This document shows, in pieces, positions 25,328 to 34,829 of a stretch of 64,000 nucleotides of DNA (position 1 is its first letter; every line of letters starts with the position of its first letter). A program made the position numbers and the translations under genes. The notes under the pieces were generated by a model, which saw only the letters and a list, made by a program, of their open reading frames with translations, did no database searches and was not told where the DNA came from. Source of the DNA: Paraburkholderia sp. D15 (GTDB lineage Bacteria > Pseudomonadota > Gammaproteobacteria > Burkholderiales > Burkholderiaceae); contig NZ_CP110396.1 in NCBI RefSeq assembly GCF_029910215.1, forward strand, positions 3,038,001-3,102,000, read 5' to 3'.

Positions 25328-26098
25328 CTAGTCGACCGTCCGTCCGATGGAAGCCGTCGCGGTGGCTGTAGCCGTCGCGGCTTCGGCCGATCCCGCCAGC
25401 AACTGTTTCAACGCCGTCCGGCCGCTCGTGTAACCCATGCGCAGAATCATCATGCCGATCGCCGCGCCCGCGACGTGATCGAGCACCGGCACGCCGGCGA
25501 GACTGCCGGCCAGTCCAAGTGTCGCGACGAGCGCCGAGACGGCGTCCACGCGCGCATGACAGGCGCTGGCCATCAGCATCGCCGAATCGGTACGGCGCGC
25601 TTCGGCGCGCAGATAGCGGAACAGCACTTCCTTGGCGATCGTGACGAAGCCGCTGATTGCCAGCGCGCCGATATACATCGCGTTGCTGCCGCTCAGCGTC
25701 GACGTTTGCGCGACGCTGTTCCATAGCATTTCGATGGCGGTAACGCCCAGCACGGCGGCGATGAACAGCGACGCCAGCGCCTGTTCGGTGCCGCCATTCG
25801 CATCACGCTGCGCGGTGCCGCGTTGCCGTGTGGTGAGGTACAGCACGACCAGCACGACGCCGTCGGCGGCAAGGTCGCTCAACGTATGGATGCCGTCCGC
25901 GAACAGCCCGTCCGAATGCGCGGTCAGGCCGATGGCGATCTGCATCGCGCAAAGGAAGGCGTTGAGCAGTGCGCTCGTGGAGGCGGCCTTAAACAAGATG
26001 GCCGCCGGAAAGAACCTGACTGCGGCAGTCGCGCACGGGAAGCTGGGACATTGGCTGGGGACCGTTTCTTCTGTTGTCGCAGCAAAGTACCCGGCCAA
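25328..26098 (-). CDS. Cation diffusion facilitator-type transporter
   Basis: The protein (up to 256 residues) carries six hydrophobic segments and the paired metal-site motifs of CDF proteins: H-x3-D in DGIHTLSDLAAD and H-x3-D in HARVDAVSALVA. CDF proteins export Zn, Fe, Co or Mn ions in exchange for protons. The usual cytoplasmic C-terminal domain is missing; after the sixth helix the chain ends in an Ala/Thr-rich tail. The start is uncertain: TTG at 26098 is the first in-frame option and no good ATG exists before the first helix. The gene points toward the P4H gene and is preceded by the acetyltransferase gene on the same strand, 23 bases away. Confidence 0.78.
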   Translation of the reverse strand: MAGYFAATTEETVPSQCPSFPCATAAVRFFPAAILFKAASTSALLNAFLCAMQIAIGLTAHSDGLFADGIHTLSDLAADGVVLVVLYLTTRQRGTAQRDANGGTEQALASLFIAAVLGVTAIEMLWNSVAQTSTLSGSNAMYIGALAISGFVTIAKEVLFRYLRAEARRTDSAMLMASACHARVDAVSALVATLGLAGSLAGVPVLDHVAGAAIGMMILRMGYTSGRTALKQLLAGSAEAATATATATASIGRTVD

Positions 26099-26121
26099 CG
26101 TGGCACGCGCATGACAGCGGG

Positions 26122-26556
26122 TCAGGGCGTCCGGTAGATATCCGGGTTATGCAGTTCCATATAGCGCTCCGGATTCGCGAGGCTGGTGAAGCCGTGCGGC
26201 GCATACACGTGGTGCGCGTCGCTCGTGACCAGCACGACGCGGCGCAGTCCCTTGACCGACGGACTCGCGAAGATGTGCTTCATCAACGCCGACGCGACGC
26301 CCTGGCCACGATGCGCGGGCAGCACGAAAACGTCGCACAGGTACGCGAAGGTCGCCTCGTCGGTGATGAGCCGCGCGAAGGCGATCTGGTTGCCGTCGCG
26401 ATAGGCGCCGAAACACTGCGAGCCCGCGACCGCGCGCTCGAACGTGTCGCGCGGCATGCCCTTGGCCCACGCGGTCTGCTGCGACAGAAACGTGTAGATC
26501 ATTTCGAGGTCGAGTTCGTTTTTGTCATTCGACAGGCTCAGATCGTTCGATTGCAC
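26122..26556 (-). CDS. GNAT-family N-acetyltransferase
   Basis: The 144-residue protein has the GNAT core: the beta-strand ARLITDEATFAYLCDVFVLP followed by the acetyl-CoA-binding loop HRGQGVASALMKHIF (R/Q-x-x-G-x-A/G), and VLVTSDAHHVYAPHGFTSL, where the Tyr and the following loop are typical of small-molecule acetyltransferases. The GTG at 26556 has AGGAG at a good distance, which decides the start. The same-strand CDF gene starts 23 bases downstream, so the two may be one transcript. The substrate is unknown. Confidence 0.88.
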   Translation of the reverse strand: MQSNDLSLSNDKNELDLEMIYTFLSQQTAWAKGMPRDTFERAVAGSQCFGAYRDGNQIAFARLITDEATFAYLCDVFVLPAHRGQGVASALMKHIFASPSVKGLRRVVLVTSDAHHVYAPHGFTSLANPERYMELHNPDIYRTP

Positions 26557-26625
26557 CGCGAGTCTCCTGCTGTTTTTTCTGGATTGATGGATACCGTTGA
26601 GCGTCGTGAAGCGCGCCGCCGCGCT

Positions 26626-28065
26626 TCATCCCTTGGCCGGGTCTTCCGTGCCGCGCGAGCCGCCGCCGATGCTTTGTCCCGCGTTATGCGGCAGCCCCCA
26701 GTAGCCGATCACCGACACCAGCGTCAGCACGCCCGCGGCAAGGAACGCGAGGCGGAAGTCGTCGAGCGTGAACACGCGGCCCGTCGTTTCGCCGTTGACG
26801 AACGCCGCCGCGCGCAACGCCACTGCGCCGAATGCGATGCCGAGGCCGATCGTCATCTGCGCGGCCGCGCTCCACAGCGTGCTGGCCGCGCTCATCTGCG
26901 GCTGCGCGACATCGGCATAGGCGAGGGTGGCGAGCGTGGAGAACTGCATCGAGCGCGCCACGCCGTAGACGAACACGACGATCAGCACCAGCGCGAGCGG
27001 CACGTTCGGCGTCAGCAGCCCGCATGCGACGATGAAGATGCCGGCGATCGTCACGTCGACGATCGACACCATGCGAAAGCCGTAGCGTTGCAGAATGCGC
27101 GTGGTCAGCGCCTTCATGCCGAGGTTGCCGAGCGCGCTCGCGAGCAGCAGCAGGCCCGACTTGAACGCCGACAAACCGAAGCCCACCTGGAACAGCAGCG
27201 GCATCAGATACGGCACCGCGCCAATGCCGATGCGCGTGAACGAACCCGTCACCACGGTCACGGAAAACGTCGGAATCTTCAGCGTCGACACGTCGATCAG
27301 CGGATGCGGATGACGCTTCGCGTGCTGGAACGCGACCACGCCCATCAGCAGACCGAACACGATCACCGCGCCGGCCACCCACGGATTCTCGCCGGGCTGG
27401 CTCGCGAGTTCGGCGCCGTACAGGATCGCGGTCAGGGTCGTGCCGCTCAGCAGCAGACCGGCCACGTCGAGCGGCTTGCGCTCCGTGCCGCGCAGGTTCG
27501 GCACCAGCGCGAGCGCCACCGCCATCGCGGCCAGACCGAACGGCACGTTGAGCAGGAAGATCCAGCGCCACGACGCGTAGGTGGTGATGAAGCCGCCGAC
27601 CGGCGGCCCGATCACCGGCGCGGCGATGGCCGGCCACGTGATGGTCGAGATCGCCTGCATCATGCGGCTCTTCTCGGTGCTGCGGACCACGATCAGACGG
27701 CCCACCGGCACCATCATCGCGCCGCCCATGCCTTGCAGCAGACGCGCGGCGGTGAATTCGACGACGTTCTGCGACAGTCCGCACAGCACCGAGGCCACCG
27801 TGAACACGCCGATCGCGCTGAAGAACACGGTGCGCGAGCCGCAGCGGTCCGCGACCCAGCCGCTCGCCGGAATGAAAATGGCAAGCGCCAGCATGTAGGC
27901 CGTCATGCCGAGACTGAGGCTATTGGGGCCGACGCCGAACGAGTGCGCCATCTGCGGCAGTGCGGTGGCGATCACCGTGGTGTCGAGATACTCCATGAAG
28001 AAGGTGGCCGCGACGATGTACGGCAGCCAGCCGATGTGCGCGTTGCGCGTCTCGCTGGTGCTCAT
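26626..28065 (-). CDS. MFS efflux transporter (EmrB/QacA type)
   Basis: The 479-residue protein opens with the DHA2 motif FFMEYLDTTVIATALPQMAHSFG and has GWVADRCGSRTVFF after helix 2 and WRWIFLLNVPFGLAAMAVAL after helix 5. Around 14 helices are seen. It is an inner-membrane proton-coupled exporter of unknown substrate, similar in kind but not close in sequence to the transporter at 22013-23617. The ATG at 28065 is clean. The end lies 69 bases upstream of the GNAT gene on the same strand, so co-transcription is possible. No regulator is adjacent. Confidence 0.9.
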   Translation of the reverse strand: MSTSETRNAHIGWLPYIVAATFFMEYLDTTVIATALPQMAHSFGVGPNSLSLGMTAYMLALAIFIPASGWVADRCGSRTVFFSAIGVFTVASVLCGLSQNVVEFTAARLLQGMGGAMMVPVGRLIVVRSTEKSRMMQAISTITWPAIAAPVIGPPVGGFITTYASWRWIFLLNVPFGLAAMAVALALVPNLRGTERKPLDVAGLLLSGTTLTAILYGAELASQPGENPWVAGAVIVFGLLMGVVAFQHAKRHPHPLIDVSTLKIPTFSVTVVTGSFTRIGIGAVPYLMPLLFQVGFGLSAFKSGLLLLASALGNLGMKALTTRILQRYGFRMVSIVDVTIAGIFIVACGLLTPNVPLALVLIVVFVYGVARSMQFSTLATLAYADVAQPQMSAASTLWSAAAQMTIGLGIAFGAVALRAAAFVNGETTGRVFTLDDFRLAFLAAGVLTLVSVIGYWGLPHNAGQSIGGGSRGTEDPAKG

Positions 28066-28432
28066 CGCGCGGACCTCGCGGTGGGCTTGACGGGCGCGAT
28101 TGCCGCGGCGGCGCCGACGGCAAAGCGCTGCGTGGCGCGCAGGCGGCAGGCGCGAATCCGGATGGGCTTCATGTTCTTGCGACGACCTTTCGAATGCGGA
28201 GCGGCGTCACGTGGCGGAGGTGGGCTGGCGGCAAGCGCGGCCCGCACGGTGACGCAGCGGTGGAAAGGCGGCCTTGCGCCGCCAGCCTTGCATCGTAACG
28301 CAACAGCGCCGCTTGTATCGTCGAGGATTGCCGTAGCGTTGGAGCGCGGCGGGCCGACTTCGGTCGATGTCGATCAGGATCGGCCGACATCGCGCAATGT
28401 CGTTCCGCCACGCCGCGGTATGACGATGCCGC
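28066..28432. other. Intergenic region without a gene
   Basis: These 367 bases separate the MFS gene from the isocitrate-lyase-family gene, both on the minus strand. I see no gene, hairpin terminator or clear promoter in it. Confidence 0.6.
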
Positions 28433-29314
28433 TCAGTCCTTTGCCGCGTACTCGCGGTCGAGCTTGTCGTACAGCGGCTTGTTGACGAGCCGCTGACGCT
28501 CGCTGAACGGCGCGACCAGCGTCGCGTCCTCGTCGAGACGGCCGTTGCTCTTCAGCGTGCCGAGCGCGCGCTGCATGCCGAGCACCGCGCCCTGCAACGC
28601 CGCGTTCGCGTACAGCACGATGCCGTAGCCGAGCTTGCCGAGCGCCTCGCGCGACTGCACCGGCGTCTTGCCGCCGATCACGATGTTGATCAATTGCGGC
28701 GTGTCGAACAGCGACGGCAAACGTTCGATGTCGGCCAGCGATTCCGTCGCCTCGATGAACAGAATGTCGGCGCCGGCTTCGATGAAACGATGACCGCGCT
28801 CGATCGCGTCCTCGATGCCGTGGACCGCTGCCGCATCGGTGCGCGCCATGATCTGCAGATTGCCGTCCTCGCGGGCATCGACCGCCGCGCGGATCTTGCC
28901 GGCCATCTCGCTCGCGCCGATCACCTCCTTGCCGGCGAAGTGGCCGCACTTCTTCGGCATGATCTGGTCTTCGAACTGGATCACGTCGGCGCCGCTGCGT
29001 TCGAGCACGCGCACGGTCTGGCGGACGTTCAGCGCATTGCCGAAGCCGGTGTCAGCGTCGACGATCAGCGGCAGCGCGACCGCGTCGCGAATCCGCGCGG
29101 TGTGCTCGGCGACTTCCGCGAGGCCGATGAAGCCGAGGTCGGGCAGCCCGAGCGACATGTTCGTCACGCCCGCGCCGGTGATGTAGATCGCCTCGAAGCC
29201 GGCGTCCTCGATGACGCGAGCGCTCATCGCGTTGAACGCGCCGGGTACGAGCAGGCCCTGGCGGGCTGCGACTTTGGCGCGGAACGCGGCGCGGCGGGTG
29301 GCGGAAGTGGTCAT
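28433..29314 (-). CDS. Isocitrate lyase / PEP mutase family enzyme
   Basis: The 293-residue enzyme belongs to the PrpB-like branch: GAFNAMSARVIEDAGFEAIYITGAG near the start, the Mg-site VDADTGFGNA near residue 86, and the signature KKCGH near residue 121, whose Cys is catalytic in lyases of this family. Known members cleave 2-methylisocitrate, isocitrate, dimethylmalate or oxaloacetate. It is not part of a prp operon: no citrate synthase or dehydratase follows. The gene is divergent from a PrpR-like sigma-54 activator and carries a -24/-12 promoter at 29401-29416, so it is probably switched on by that regulator with a specific organic acid as signal. The substrate is not known. Confidence 0.88.
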   Translation of the reverse strand: MTTSATRRAAFRAKVAARQGLLVPGAFNAMSARVIEDAGFEAIYITGAGVTNMSLGLPDLGFIGLAEVAEHTARIRDAVALPLIVDADTGFGNALNVRQTVRVLERSGADVIQFEDQIMPKKCGHFAGKEVIGASEMAGKIRAAVDAREDGNLQIMARTDAAAVHGIEDAIERGHRFIEAGADILFIEATESLADIERLPSLFDTPQLINIVIGGKTPVQSREALGKLGYGIVLYANAALQGAVLGMQRALGTLKSNGRLDEDATLVAPFSERQRLVNKPLYDKLDREYAAKD

Positions 29315-29400
29315 GGCAAGGTGTCTCCGGTGATGAAGGCATGAGTGTGTCGCGAGGCGCGGCGTTCAAGCGCCGTCGAGGCGACGGCTGCGGCCATTTG

Positions 29401-29416
29401 TGCAGGAAGCATGCCA
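29401..29416 (-). promoter_or_regulatory. Sigma-54 promoter of the lyase-family gene
   Basis: On the minus strand TGGCATGCTTCCTGCA matches TGGCACG-N4-TTGCA with exact GG-N10-GC spacing. It lies 87 bases upstream of the start codon at 29314 and on the far side of it, at 29511-29545, are three palindromes that could be activator sites. Confidence 0.7.
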
Positions 29417-29510
29417 TTGCGTGGCCGGGCTGCGTTTGTTTTTAATTTGTTTTTGTTAATCAATGAATTAGCGCATATGGAACGCATGAAGGCGTTCGTG
29501 GCACAATGCT

Positions 29511-29545
29511 GGAACGGTTCCGTGAAACGTTTCATGGAACGTTTC
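29511..29545. promoter_or_regulatory. Three palindromic sites, likely activator-binding
   Basis: GGAACGGTTCC (29511-29521), GAAACGTTTC (29524-29533) and GGAACGTTTC (29536-29545) follow each other about one turn of DNA apart. They lie 95-145 bases upstream of the sigma-54 promoter, the usual distance for an enhancer, and just before the PrpR-like gene, so they could also serve its autoregulation. Confidence 0.6.
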
Positions 29546-29569
29546 AACGTTTTCGCGCGGAGTGCCGGG

Positions 29570-31690
29570 ATGTCCACTTTCACGTCGTTTCCCGCTTTGC
29601 CGCCGACCACCAGCCGGCCGGGCGTCGCACTGGTCAGTATCAGCCGCTTGCAGTCGCTTTGCGAGACGGTCGCGCCGCGCTACGCGGAGCAGGCGCGCTT
29701 CTTTTCGGTTCGCGAAGGCTACGGCGCGGCGGTCGCGACCCTGCAAGCCTATGTGGACGCCGGCTCGGTCGACGTCGTCCTCGCCGCGGGATCGAACGGC
29801 GCGTATCTGCGCGACAACCTGAACGTGCCGGTCGTGATGGTCAAGGTGAACGGCTTCGACGTGCTGAGCGCGATCACGCGCGCCACCACCACATGGCCCG
29901 GCGCGCAGATCGGCCTCGTGCTGCATGAAACGATCTCGCACGAGCTTGCCGATCTGACCGGCTGGCTGAAGGTCGGGCTGAAACAGCGGGCGTACCGTTC
30001 CGTCGATGAGGTACGGCTCGCCGTCGGCAATCTCGCCGACGAGGGGTGCAGCGTGATCATCGGCCCGGGCATGGCATGCGATGTCGCGCAGCAGGCCGGG
30101 CTCGCCAGCGTGTTCCTGTATTCGCTCGGCGCGGTCGAGGAGGCCTTCGAGCGCTCGGTGGAACTGGCGCGCGTCAGCCGCCAGAAGGAAGCGAAGCGCG
30201 AGCGGCTGAACACGATCGTCGGCCATCTGCGCGACGGCGTCGCCGCGTTCGACGACGCCGGCCAGCTCGAAGCCGTCAACCCGGCGATGCTGGAACTGCT
30301 CGGTGTGGATCGCGCGGGAGACGCGCCGTTCGGCGGGCGCGATCCGGACGTGGCCGCGCAGGTCGCGCGCGCCGTCGGTCCGTGGCTGCGGGAGATGAAC
30401 GATCGGCACGACCCGGCCCGGCGGATCGAAGAACGGATCGAACAGATCGGCGGGCGCGCGTTGATCGTCAACTGCGTGCCGGTCATGGAGCAGGGTGTGC
30501 GTTCGGGATCGGTGGTGACGGTGCAGGATGCGCTCGTCGCGCAGCGCATCGACCGTTCGCTGCGCACCAGCCAGCGGCCGAAGCAGCTGGTCGCGCGGCA
30601 TCATCTGGACGATCTGGTGGGCCAATCGGCGGCGCTCGAACGCGTGCGGCGCCTTGCGCGCGCGGGCGCCGCGCACGACGCCACGGTGCTCCTCACCGGC
30701 GAAAGCGGCACCGGCAAGGAACTGGTCGCGCAGGGCATTCACAATGCCAGCCGGCGGCGCGGCAATCCGTTCGTCGCGTTCAATTGCGCGGCGTTGCCCG
30801 AAGGTTTGATCGAAAGCGAGCTGTTCGGCCACGAGGAAGGCGCGTTCACCGGCGCGCGGCGCGGCGGCAAGCCGGGGCTTTTCGAGATCGCGCACACGGG
30901 CACGATCTTTCTCGACGAAATCGGCGAAATGCCGGCTGCGTTGCAAAGCCGTCTGCTGCGCGTGCTGCAGGAACGCGAGGTGATGAAGCTGGGCGCCGGA
31001 CGCGCGACGCCGGTCGACGTGCGGGTCATCGCCGCCACGCATCGCGATCTGCACGCGCTGGTCGAGCAGGGCGCGTTTCGCGCGGATCTGTATTTCCGGC
31101 TGAACCTGCTTCAGATAGAATTGCCGCCGCTGCGCGAACGGCGCGGCGACGTTGCCAATGATGTTGCCAATGACGTCGCATTACTCGCGCGCCATCTGTT
31201 GAAGCGCGGCGCGCTGCACCATGGGCTGCCGGAAGCGGCGCTGGAACGGATACTCGCGTTCCTCGCGCCCTTGTTCGACGGCTACGCGTGGCCCGGCAAC
31301 GTGCGGGAGCTGGAAAATCTGCTGGCGCGCGCCGCGATTTATCTCGGCGACGGGGCGGGCACCACGGGTTCGGCGGCTTCTGACGGCAGTTCGGCCGCGG
31401 GCGCCAAACCGGACGCGATGCCGGGCGAAGACTGGCAGGCGGTGTTCCCCGAGTTCGGGCGGATGAGGCAGGCGGCGCGTGAAGCCGATACCCGTCTCGC
31501 GTTACACTCGCGTACTACCGGTCTTCCTGGTAACGGCGACGCAGCAACGGCCAAACCGGCGTTGCCTCGCTCGACACCGACCCGCGAGGACGTCATGCGC
31601 GCCCTCGAATCGACCGGCGGCAACCGCGCCGCGGCGAGCCGGGCGCTCGGCATCGGCCGCACGACGCTTTGGCGGCTGATGAAAACCTGA
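29570..31690 (+). CDS. PrpR-like sigma-54-dependent regulator
   Basis: The 706-residue protein has an N-terminal PrpR sensor domain (about residues 15-190, [22 protein letters not shown]), a PAS-like stretch (about 205-330), an AAA+ domain with GESGTGKE near 378 and GAFTGA near 424, and a Fis-type helix-turn-helix at the end ([21 protein letters not shown]). A 70-residue low-complexity linker with [18 protein letters not shown] precedes it. PrpR senses 2-methylcitrate; here the ligand may differ because the target gene is not a prp operon. The start at 29570 is chosen because earlier in-frame codons would place the palindromic operators inside the gene; its ribosome-binding site is weak. Confidence 0.85.
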   Translation: MSTFTSFPALPPTTSRPGVALVSISRLQSLCETVAPRYAEQARFFSVREGYGAAVATLQAYVDAGSVDVVLAAGSNGAYLRDNLNVPVVMVKVNGFDVLSAITRATTTWPGAQIGLVLHETISHELADLTGWLKVGLKQRAYRSVDEVRLAVGNLADEGCSVIIGPGMACDVAQQAGLASVFLYSLGAVEEAFERSVELARVSRQKEAKRERLNTIVGHLRDGVAAFDDAGQLEAVNPAMLELLGVDRAGDAPFGGRDPDVAAQVARAVGPWLREMNDRHDPARRIEERIEQIGGRALIVNCVPVMEQGVRSGSVVTVQDALVAQRIDRSLRTSQRPKQLVARHHLDDLVGQSAALERVRRLARAGAAHDATVLLTGESGTGKELVAQGIHNASRRRGNPFVAFNCAALPEGLIESELFGHEEGAFTGARRGGKPGLFEIAHTGTIFLDEIGEMPAALQSRLLRVLQEREVMKLGAGRATPVDVRVIAATHRDLHALVEQGAFRADLYFRLNLLQIELPPLRERRGDVANDVANDVALLARHLLKRGALHHGLPEAALERILAFLAPLFDGYAWPGNVRELENLLARAAIYLGDGAGTTGSAASDGSSAAGAKPDAMPGEDWQAVFPEFGRMRQAAREADTRLALHSRTTGLPGNGDAATAKPALPRSTPTREDVMRALESTGGNRAAASRALGIGRTTLWRLMKT

Positions 31691-31704
31691 GTGAATTCAA
31701 TGCG

Positions 31705-31741
31705 ATAGTCACTACCCGCGAAATAAATAGCGTCAGACTAT
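31705..31741 (+). promoter_or_regulatory. OxyR-binding site upstream of ahpC
   Basis: ATAG at 31705, ATAG at 31727 and CTAT at 31738 fit the OxyR array of four half-sites spaced by 11 bases; only the second element (31716) does not match. The site is 91 bases upstream of ahpC. Confidence 0.65.
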
Positions 31742-31831
31742 CATAATCATTAAAACAATCCGCTTTACCTATTAAGCGTCGTCTGAGATACTTACTCCAC
31801 TTTCCAACCACTCAGAAAGAGGACTCAGTAA

Positions 31832-32395
31832 ATGCCGATCATCAACACTCAAGTCAAACCGTTCAAGGCACAGGCTTACCACAACGGCGATTTCGTGACC
31901 GTCACTGAAGAAAGCCTGAAGGGCAAGTGGTCGGTTTTCGTTTTCTACCCGGCTGACTTCACCTTCGTTTGCCCGACGGAACTGGGTGACCTGGCTGACC
32001 GCTACGCCGAATTCCAGAAGCTCGGCGTGGAAATCTACAGCGTGTCGACCGATACGCACTTCACGCACAAGGCTTGGCACGACACGTCGGACACGATCCA
32101 GAAGATCAAGTACCCGATGCTGGCCGACCCGACGTTGACCATCTCGCGCGCTTTCGACGTGCTGATCGAGGAAGAAGGCCTGGCGCTGCGCGGCACGTTC
32201 GTGATCAACCCGGAAGGCGAGATCAAGCTGAGCGAAGTGCACGACAACGGCATCGGCCGTGACGCAGGCGAACTGCTGCGCAAGGTGCAGGCTGCACAAT
32301 ACGTCGCCGCTCACCCGGGCGAAGTCTGCCCCGCCAAGTGGACGCCGGGCGCTGAAACGCTGACCCCGTCGCTGGACCTGATCGGCAAGATCTAA
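31832..32395 (+). CDS. ahpC: Alkyl hydroperoxide reductase subunit C
   Basis: The 187-residue typical two-Cys peroxiredoxin reduces hydrogen peroxide, organic peroxides and peroxynitrite in the cytoplasm. Peroxidatic Cys47 is in [12 protein letters not shown] and resolving Cys166 in GEVCPAKW, both at the standard positions. The opening [19 protein letters not shown] is that of AhpC. A Shine-Dalgarno sequence (AGAGGA) precedes the ATG. An OxyR-like site upstream suggests induction by peroxide. Its reductase partner AhpF is encoded 204 bases downstream on the same strand. Between them lies a stem-loop without a T-run that may lower ahpF expression relative to ahpC. Confidence 0.98.
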   Translation: MPIINTQVKPFKAQAYHNGDFVTVTEESLKGKWSVFVFYPADFTFVCPTELGDLADRYAEFQKLGVEIYSVSTDTHFTHKAWHDTSDTIQKIKYPMLADPTLTISRAFDVLIEEEGLALRGTFVINPEGEIKLSEVHDNGIGRDAGELLRKVQAAQYVAAHPGEVCPAKWTPGAETLTPSLDLIGKI

Positions 32396-32405
32396 GGTTT
32401 CGCGT

Positions 32406-32435
32406 GCATGCCGCCCGCTTCGCGGGACGGCATGC
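32406..32435 (+). other. Stem-loop between ahpC and ahpF
   Basis: GCATGCCG pairs with CGGCATGC, with an inner CCCGC-TTCG-CGGG stem. No T-run follows, so it is a poor intrinsic terminator and more likely an RNA-stabilising or attenuating element 11 bases after the ahpC stop. Confidence 0.5.
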
Positions 32436-32599
32436 GGCAGCCCGCAGCACCCGCAGTCGGCGCCTCAGGGCGCATCAAGACGCATCGCCGCGCGGATCGT
32501 TAGATACAGCGATTTGCGCGTCCCCGGGCCTCACGCTTCCTATCCGGATGCGTGGCGGCGCCGGGAAACCAATACCCATCGTCACGGAATCGAATCGCC

Positions 32600-34192
32600 A
32601 TGCTTGATGCCAATCTCAAGACTCAACTGAAAACGTACCTCGAAAAGGTTAGCAGGCCTATTGAGATCGTCGCGTCGCTCGACGACAGCGCAAAATCGCA
32701 GGAGCTGCTGGCATTGCTGAACGATATCGCGACGTTGTCGGAGCGCGTCAGCGTGATCGAGCGGCGCGGCGACAGCGAGCGCAAGCCGTCGTTTTCGATC
32801 GGCGAGCCGGGCAAGGAAACGGGCATCCGTTTCGCCGGTATTCCGATGGGACATGAATTCACGTCGCTGGTGCTGGCACTGCTCCAGGTCGGCGGCCATC
32901 CGGTCAAACTCGACGATGCGGTGATCGAGCAGATCCGCAATCTCGACGGCGACTATCAGTTCGAAACGTATTTTTCGCTGTCATGCCAGAACTGCCCGGA
33001 AGTCGTCCAGGCGCTGAATGTGATGGCGTTGCTCAACCCGCGCATCCGCCACGTGGCGATCGACGGCGCGTTGTTCCAGAACGAAGTCGAAGCGCGCCAG
33101 ATCATGGCGGTACCGACCATGTTCATGAACGGCGAAGTGTTCGGCCAGGGGCGCAGCGGCGTGAAGGAAATTCTCGCGAAGCTCGACACCAATGCCGGTG
33201 CGCGTGCCGCGAAAGAGCTCGAGAAGAAACCGGTGTTCGATACGCTGATCGTCGGCGGCGGCCCGGCCGGCGCGGCGGCGGCGATTTACTCGGCGCGCAA
33301 GGGCATTGCGACGGGCGTGGTGGCCGAGCGCTTCGGCGGTCAGGTGCTGGATACGCTGGCCATCGAGAACTTCGTCTCGGTGACGGAAACCGAAGGGCCG
33401 AAGTTCGCCACGGCGCTGGAGCAGCACGTGAAGGCGTACGAGGTCGACATCATGGACGTGCAGCGCGCCGAGGCGCTGATTCCGGGGCGCATCCACGAGG
33501 TGCGTCTGGCCAACGGCGCGGTGCTCAAGGCGAAGACGATCGTGCTGGCCACCGGCGCGCGCTGGCGCGAAATCAACGTACCGGGCGAGCGCGAATATCG
33601 CAACCATGGCGTGGCGTACTGCCCGCATTGCGATGGGCCGCTGTTCAAGGGCAAGCGCGTCGCGGTGATCGGTGGCGGCAATTCGGGCGTCGAAGCGGCG
33701 ATCGATCTCGCGGGGATCGTGCGTGAAGTGACGCTGCTGGAATTCGGCGCCACGCTGCGGGCGGACGAAGTGCTGCAACGCAAGCTGCGTAGCCTGTCGA
33801 ACGTGAAGGTCGTGACCCAGGCGCAGACCACCGAAATCACCGGCGACGGCAAGAAGGTCAACGGTCTGGTCTACAAGGACCTGAGTTCGGGCGAGGTGAA
33901 GAGCGTCGAACTGGAAGGCGTGTTCGTGCAGATCGGTCTGGTGCCGAATACCGAGTGGCTGAAGGGCACGATCGAGTTGTCGAAACACGGCGAGATCGTC
34001 GTCGATGCGCGCGGCGCGACGTCGGTGCCCGGTGTGTTCGCGGCGGGCGACGTGACCACGGTGCCGTTCAAGCAGATCGTGATCGCGGTGGGCGAGGGCG
34101 CGAAGGCATCGCTGAGCGCGTTCGATCACCTGATCCGTCACGGCGATGAAGTCGATGCCGAGAGCGAGGCCGAGGTTGAGGCTGCGGTTTGA
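32600..34192 (+). CDS. ahpF: Alkyl hydroperoxide reductase subunit F
   Basis: The 530-residue flavoprotein passes electrons from NADH to AhpC. The N-terminal double thioredoxin-fold domain holds SCQNCPEV (C-x2-C near residue 130). The central part is thioredoxin-reductase-like, with FAD site [15 protein letters not shown] near 218, the active-site pair in [10 protein letters not shown] near 342 and NAD site [14 protein letters not shown]. The last part includes [20 protein letters not shown]. The start at 32600 gives the standard [10 protein letters not shown] opening; an upstream in-frame codon adds 16 residues without homology. A strong terminator follows at 34224. Confidence 0.97.
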   Translation: MLDANLKTQLKTYLEKVSRPIEIVASLDDSAKSQELLALLNDIATLSERVSVIERRGDSERKPSFSIGEPGKETGIRFAGIPMGHEFTSLVLALLQVGGHPVKLDDAVIEQIRNLDGDYQFETYFSLSCQNCPEVVQALNVMALLNPRIRHVAIDGALFQNEVEARQIMAVPTMFMNGEVFGQGRSGVKEILAKLDTNAGARAAKELEKKPVFDTLIVGGGPAGAAAAIYSARKGIATGVVAERFGGQVLDTLAIENFVSVTETEGPKFATALEQHVKAYEVDIMDVQRAEALIPGRIHEVRLANGAVLKAKTIVLATGARWREINVPGEREYRNHGVAYCPHCDGPLFKGKRVAVIGGGNSGVEAAIDLAGIVREVTLLEFGATLRADEVLQRKLRSLSNVKVVTQAQTTEITGDGKKVNGLVYKDLSSGEVKSVELEGVFVQIGLVPNTEWLKGTIELSKHGEIVVDARGATSVPGVFAAGDVTTVPFKQIVIAVGEGAKASLSAFDHLIRHGDEVDAESEAEVEAAV

Positions 34193-34223
34193 TGATGTGG
34201 CTGTAGTTGGTTGAGTAGTGAAG

Positions 34224-34249
34224 CGGCGGCCTTTGGGCCGCCGTTTTTA
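34224..34249 (+). terminator. Intrinsic terminator of ahpF
   Basis: CGGCGGCC pairs with GGCCGCCG around TTTG, followed by five T and A. It ends the ahpC-ahpF unit. Confidence 0.85.
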
Positions 34250-34409
34250 TTTGGTGAATCGGTGACAGGCAAAGAAGGTCAGCTTCAGAACCTTGCTGCG
34301 GGCGGCGTACGTGGGGAGGGCGATCAAGGCTTAGCAGCAGGAGCGGCTGTCACCGCAACAGGGCGGCTGCTACGGAAGTTTCATCACAAAAGTGCCGCCA
34401 CAAAAACCA

Positions 34410-34431
34410 ACGGCTGCCTTTCGGCAGCCGT
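34410..34431 (-). terminator. Possible minus-strand terminator
   Basis: ACGGCTGCC pairs perfectly with GGCAGCCGT around TTTC. Read on the minus strand it is followed by TGGTTTTTG, a T-rich stretch that would fit termination, but no gene precedes it on that strand. Confidence 0.4.
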
Positions 34432-34829
34432 CGCATGCGGGATTCTCTATCTTGCCTTGCGGCAGAATTTCCATTCCAGATGGAACCCGGTTGCCCGGGC
34501 GGCGCTACGTTTTTCGCACCCGCTCGTACGTAGTTTTGAAGCGCCGTTATATGAATCCACGTGCGGGCGGTCAAGCGCCAGGCCGTAGCAACGAACATCG
34601 CGCACTTATCGCAGCGCCCCCGAACACCCGTTTCATTCGCACGCTCGAACCACGTACGGCAAGCCGCACCCGGACCAGCCATGTTTGGAGACTCCCACCT
34701 GGCGCAATTCCTTGGCGATCCTGCATGTCAGGCCATATAAATCTGGGAGTCGGAAAAGACCCATCGACTCATGCGCCGCTCGTCCACCGCCGCGGCCTAT
34801 GCGGGCGACATAAAACAAGGAGGGAGACA

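Larger units (their letters stand above)
34193..34829. other. Intergenic region between ahpF and alkB
   Basis: No gene is supported in these 637 bases. They contain the ahpF terminator (34224-34249), a perfect hairpin at 34410-34431 followed by a T-rich run on the minus strand, and the upstream region of alkB. Frames across it have no protein-like composition. A small RNA on the minus strand is possible but unproven. Confidence 0.6.

Noticed and set aside
26074..28485. 803-codon plus-strand frame across the GNAT and MFS genes
   Set aside because: It is Arg/His/Gln-rich without any recognisable fold and runs opposite two well-supported genes.
29476..29569. Longer start for the PrpR-like gene
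   Set aside because: It would place three palindromic operator sites inside the coding sequence, and the added residues do not look like PrpR.
34720..34740. Sigma-54-like sequence before alkB
   Set aside because: GG and GC elements are present but only seven bases apart instead of ten.
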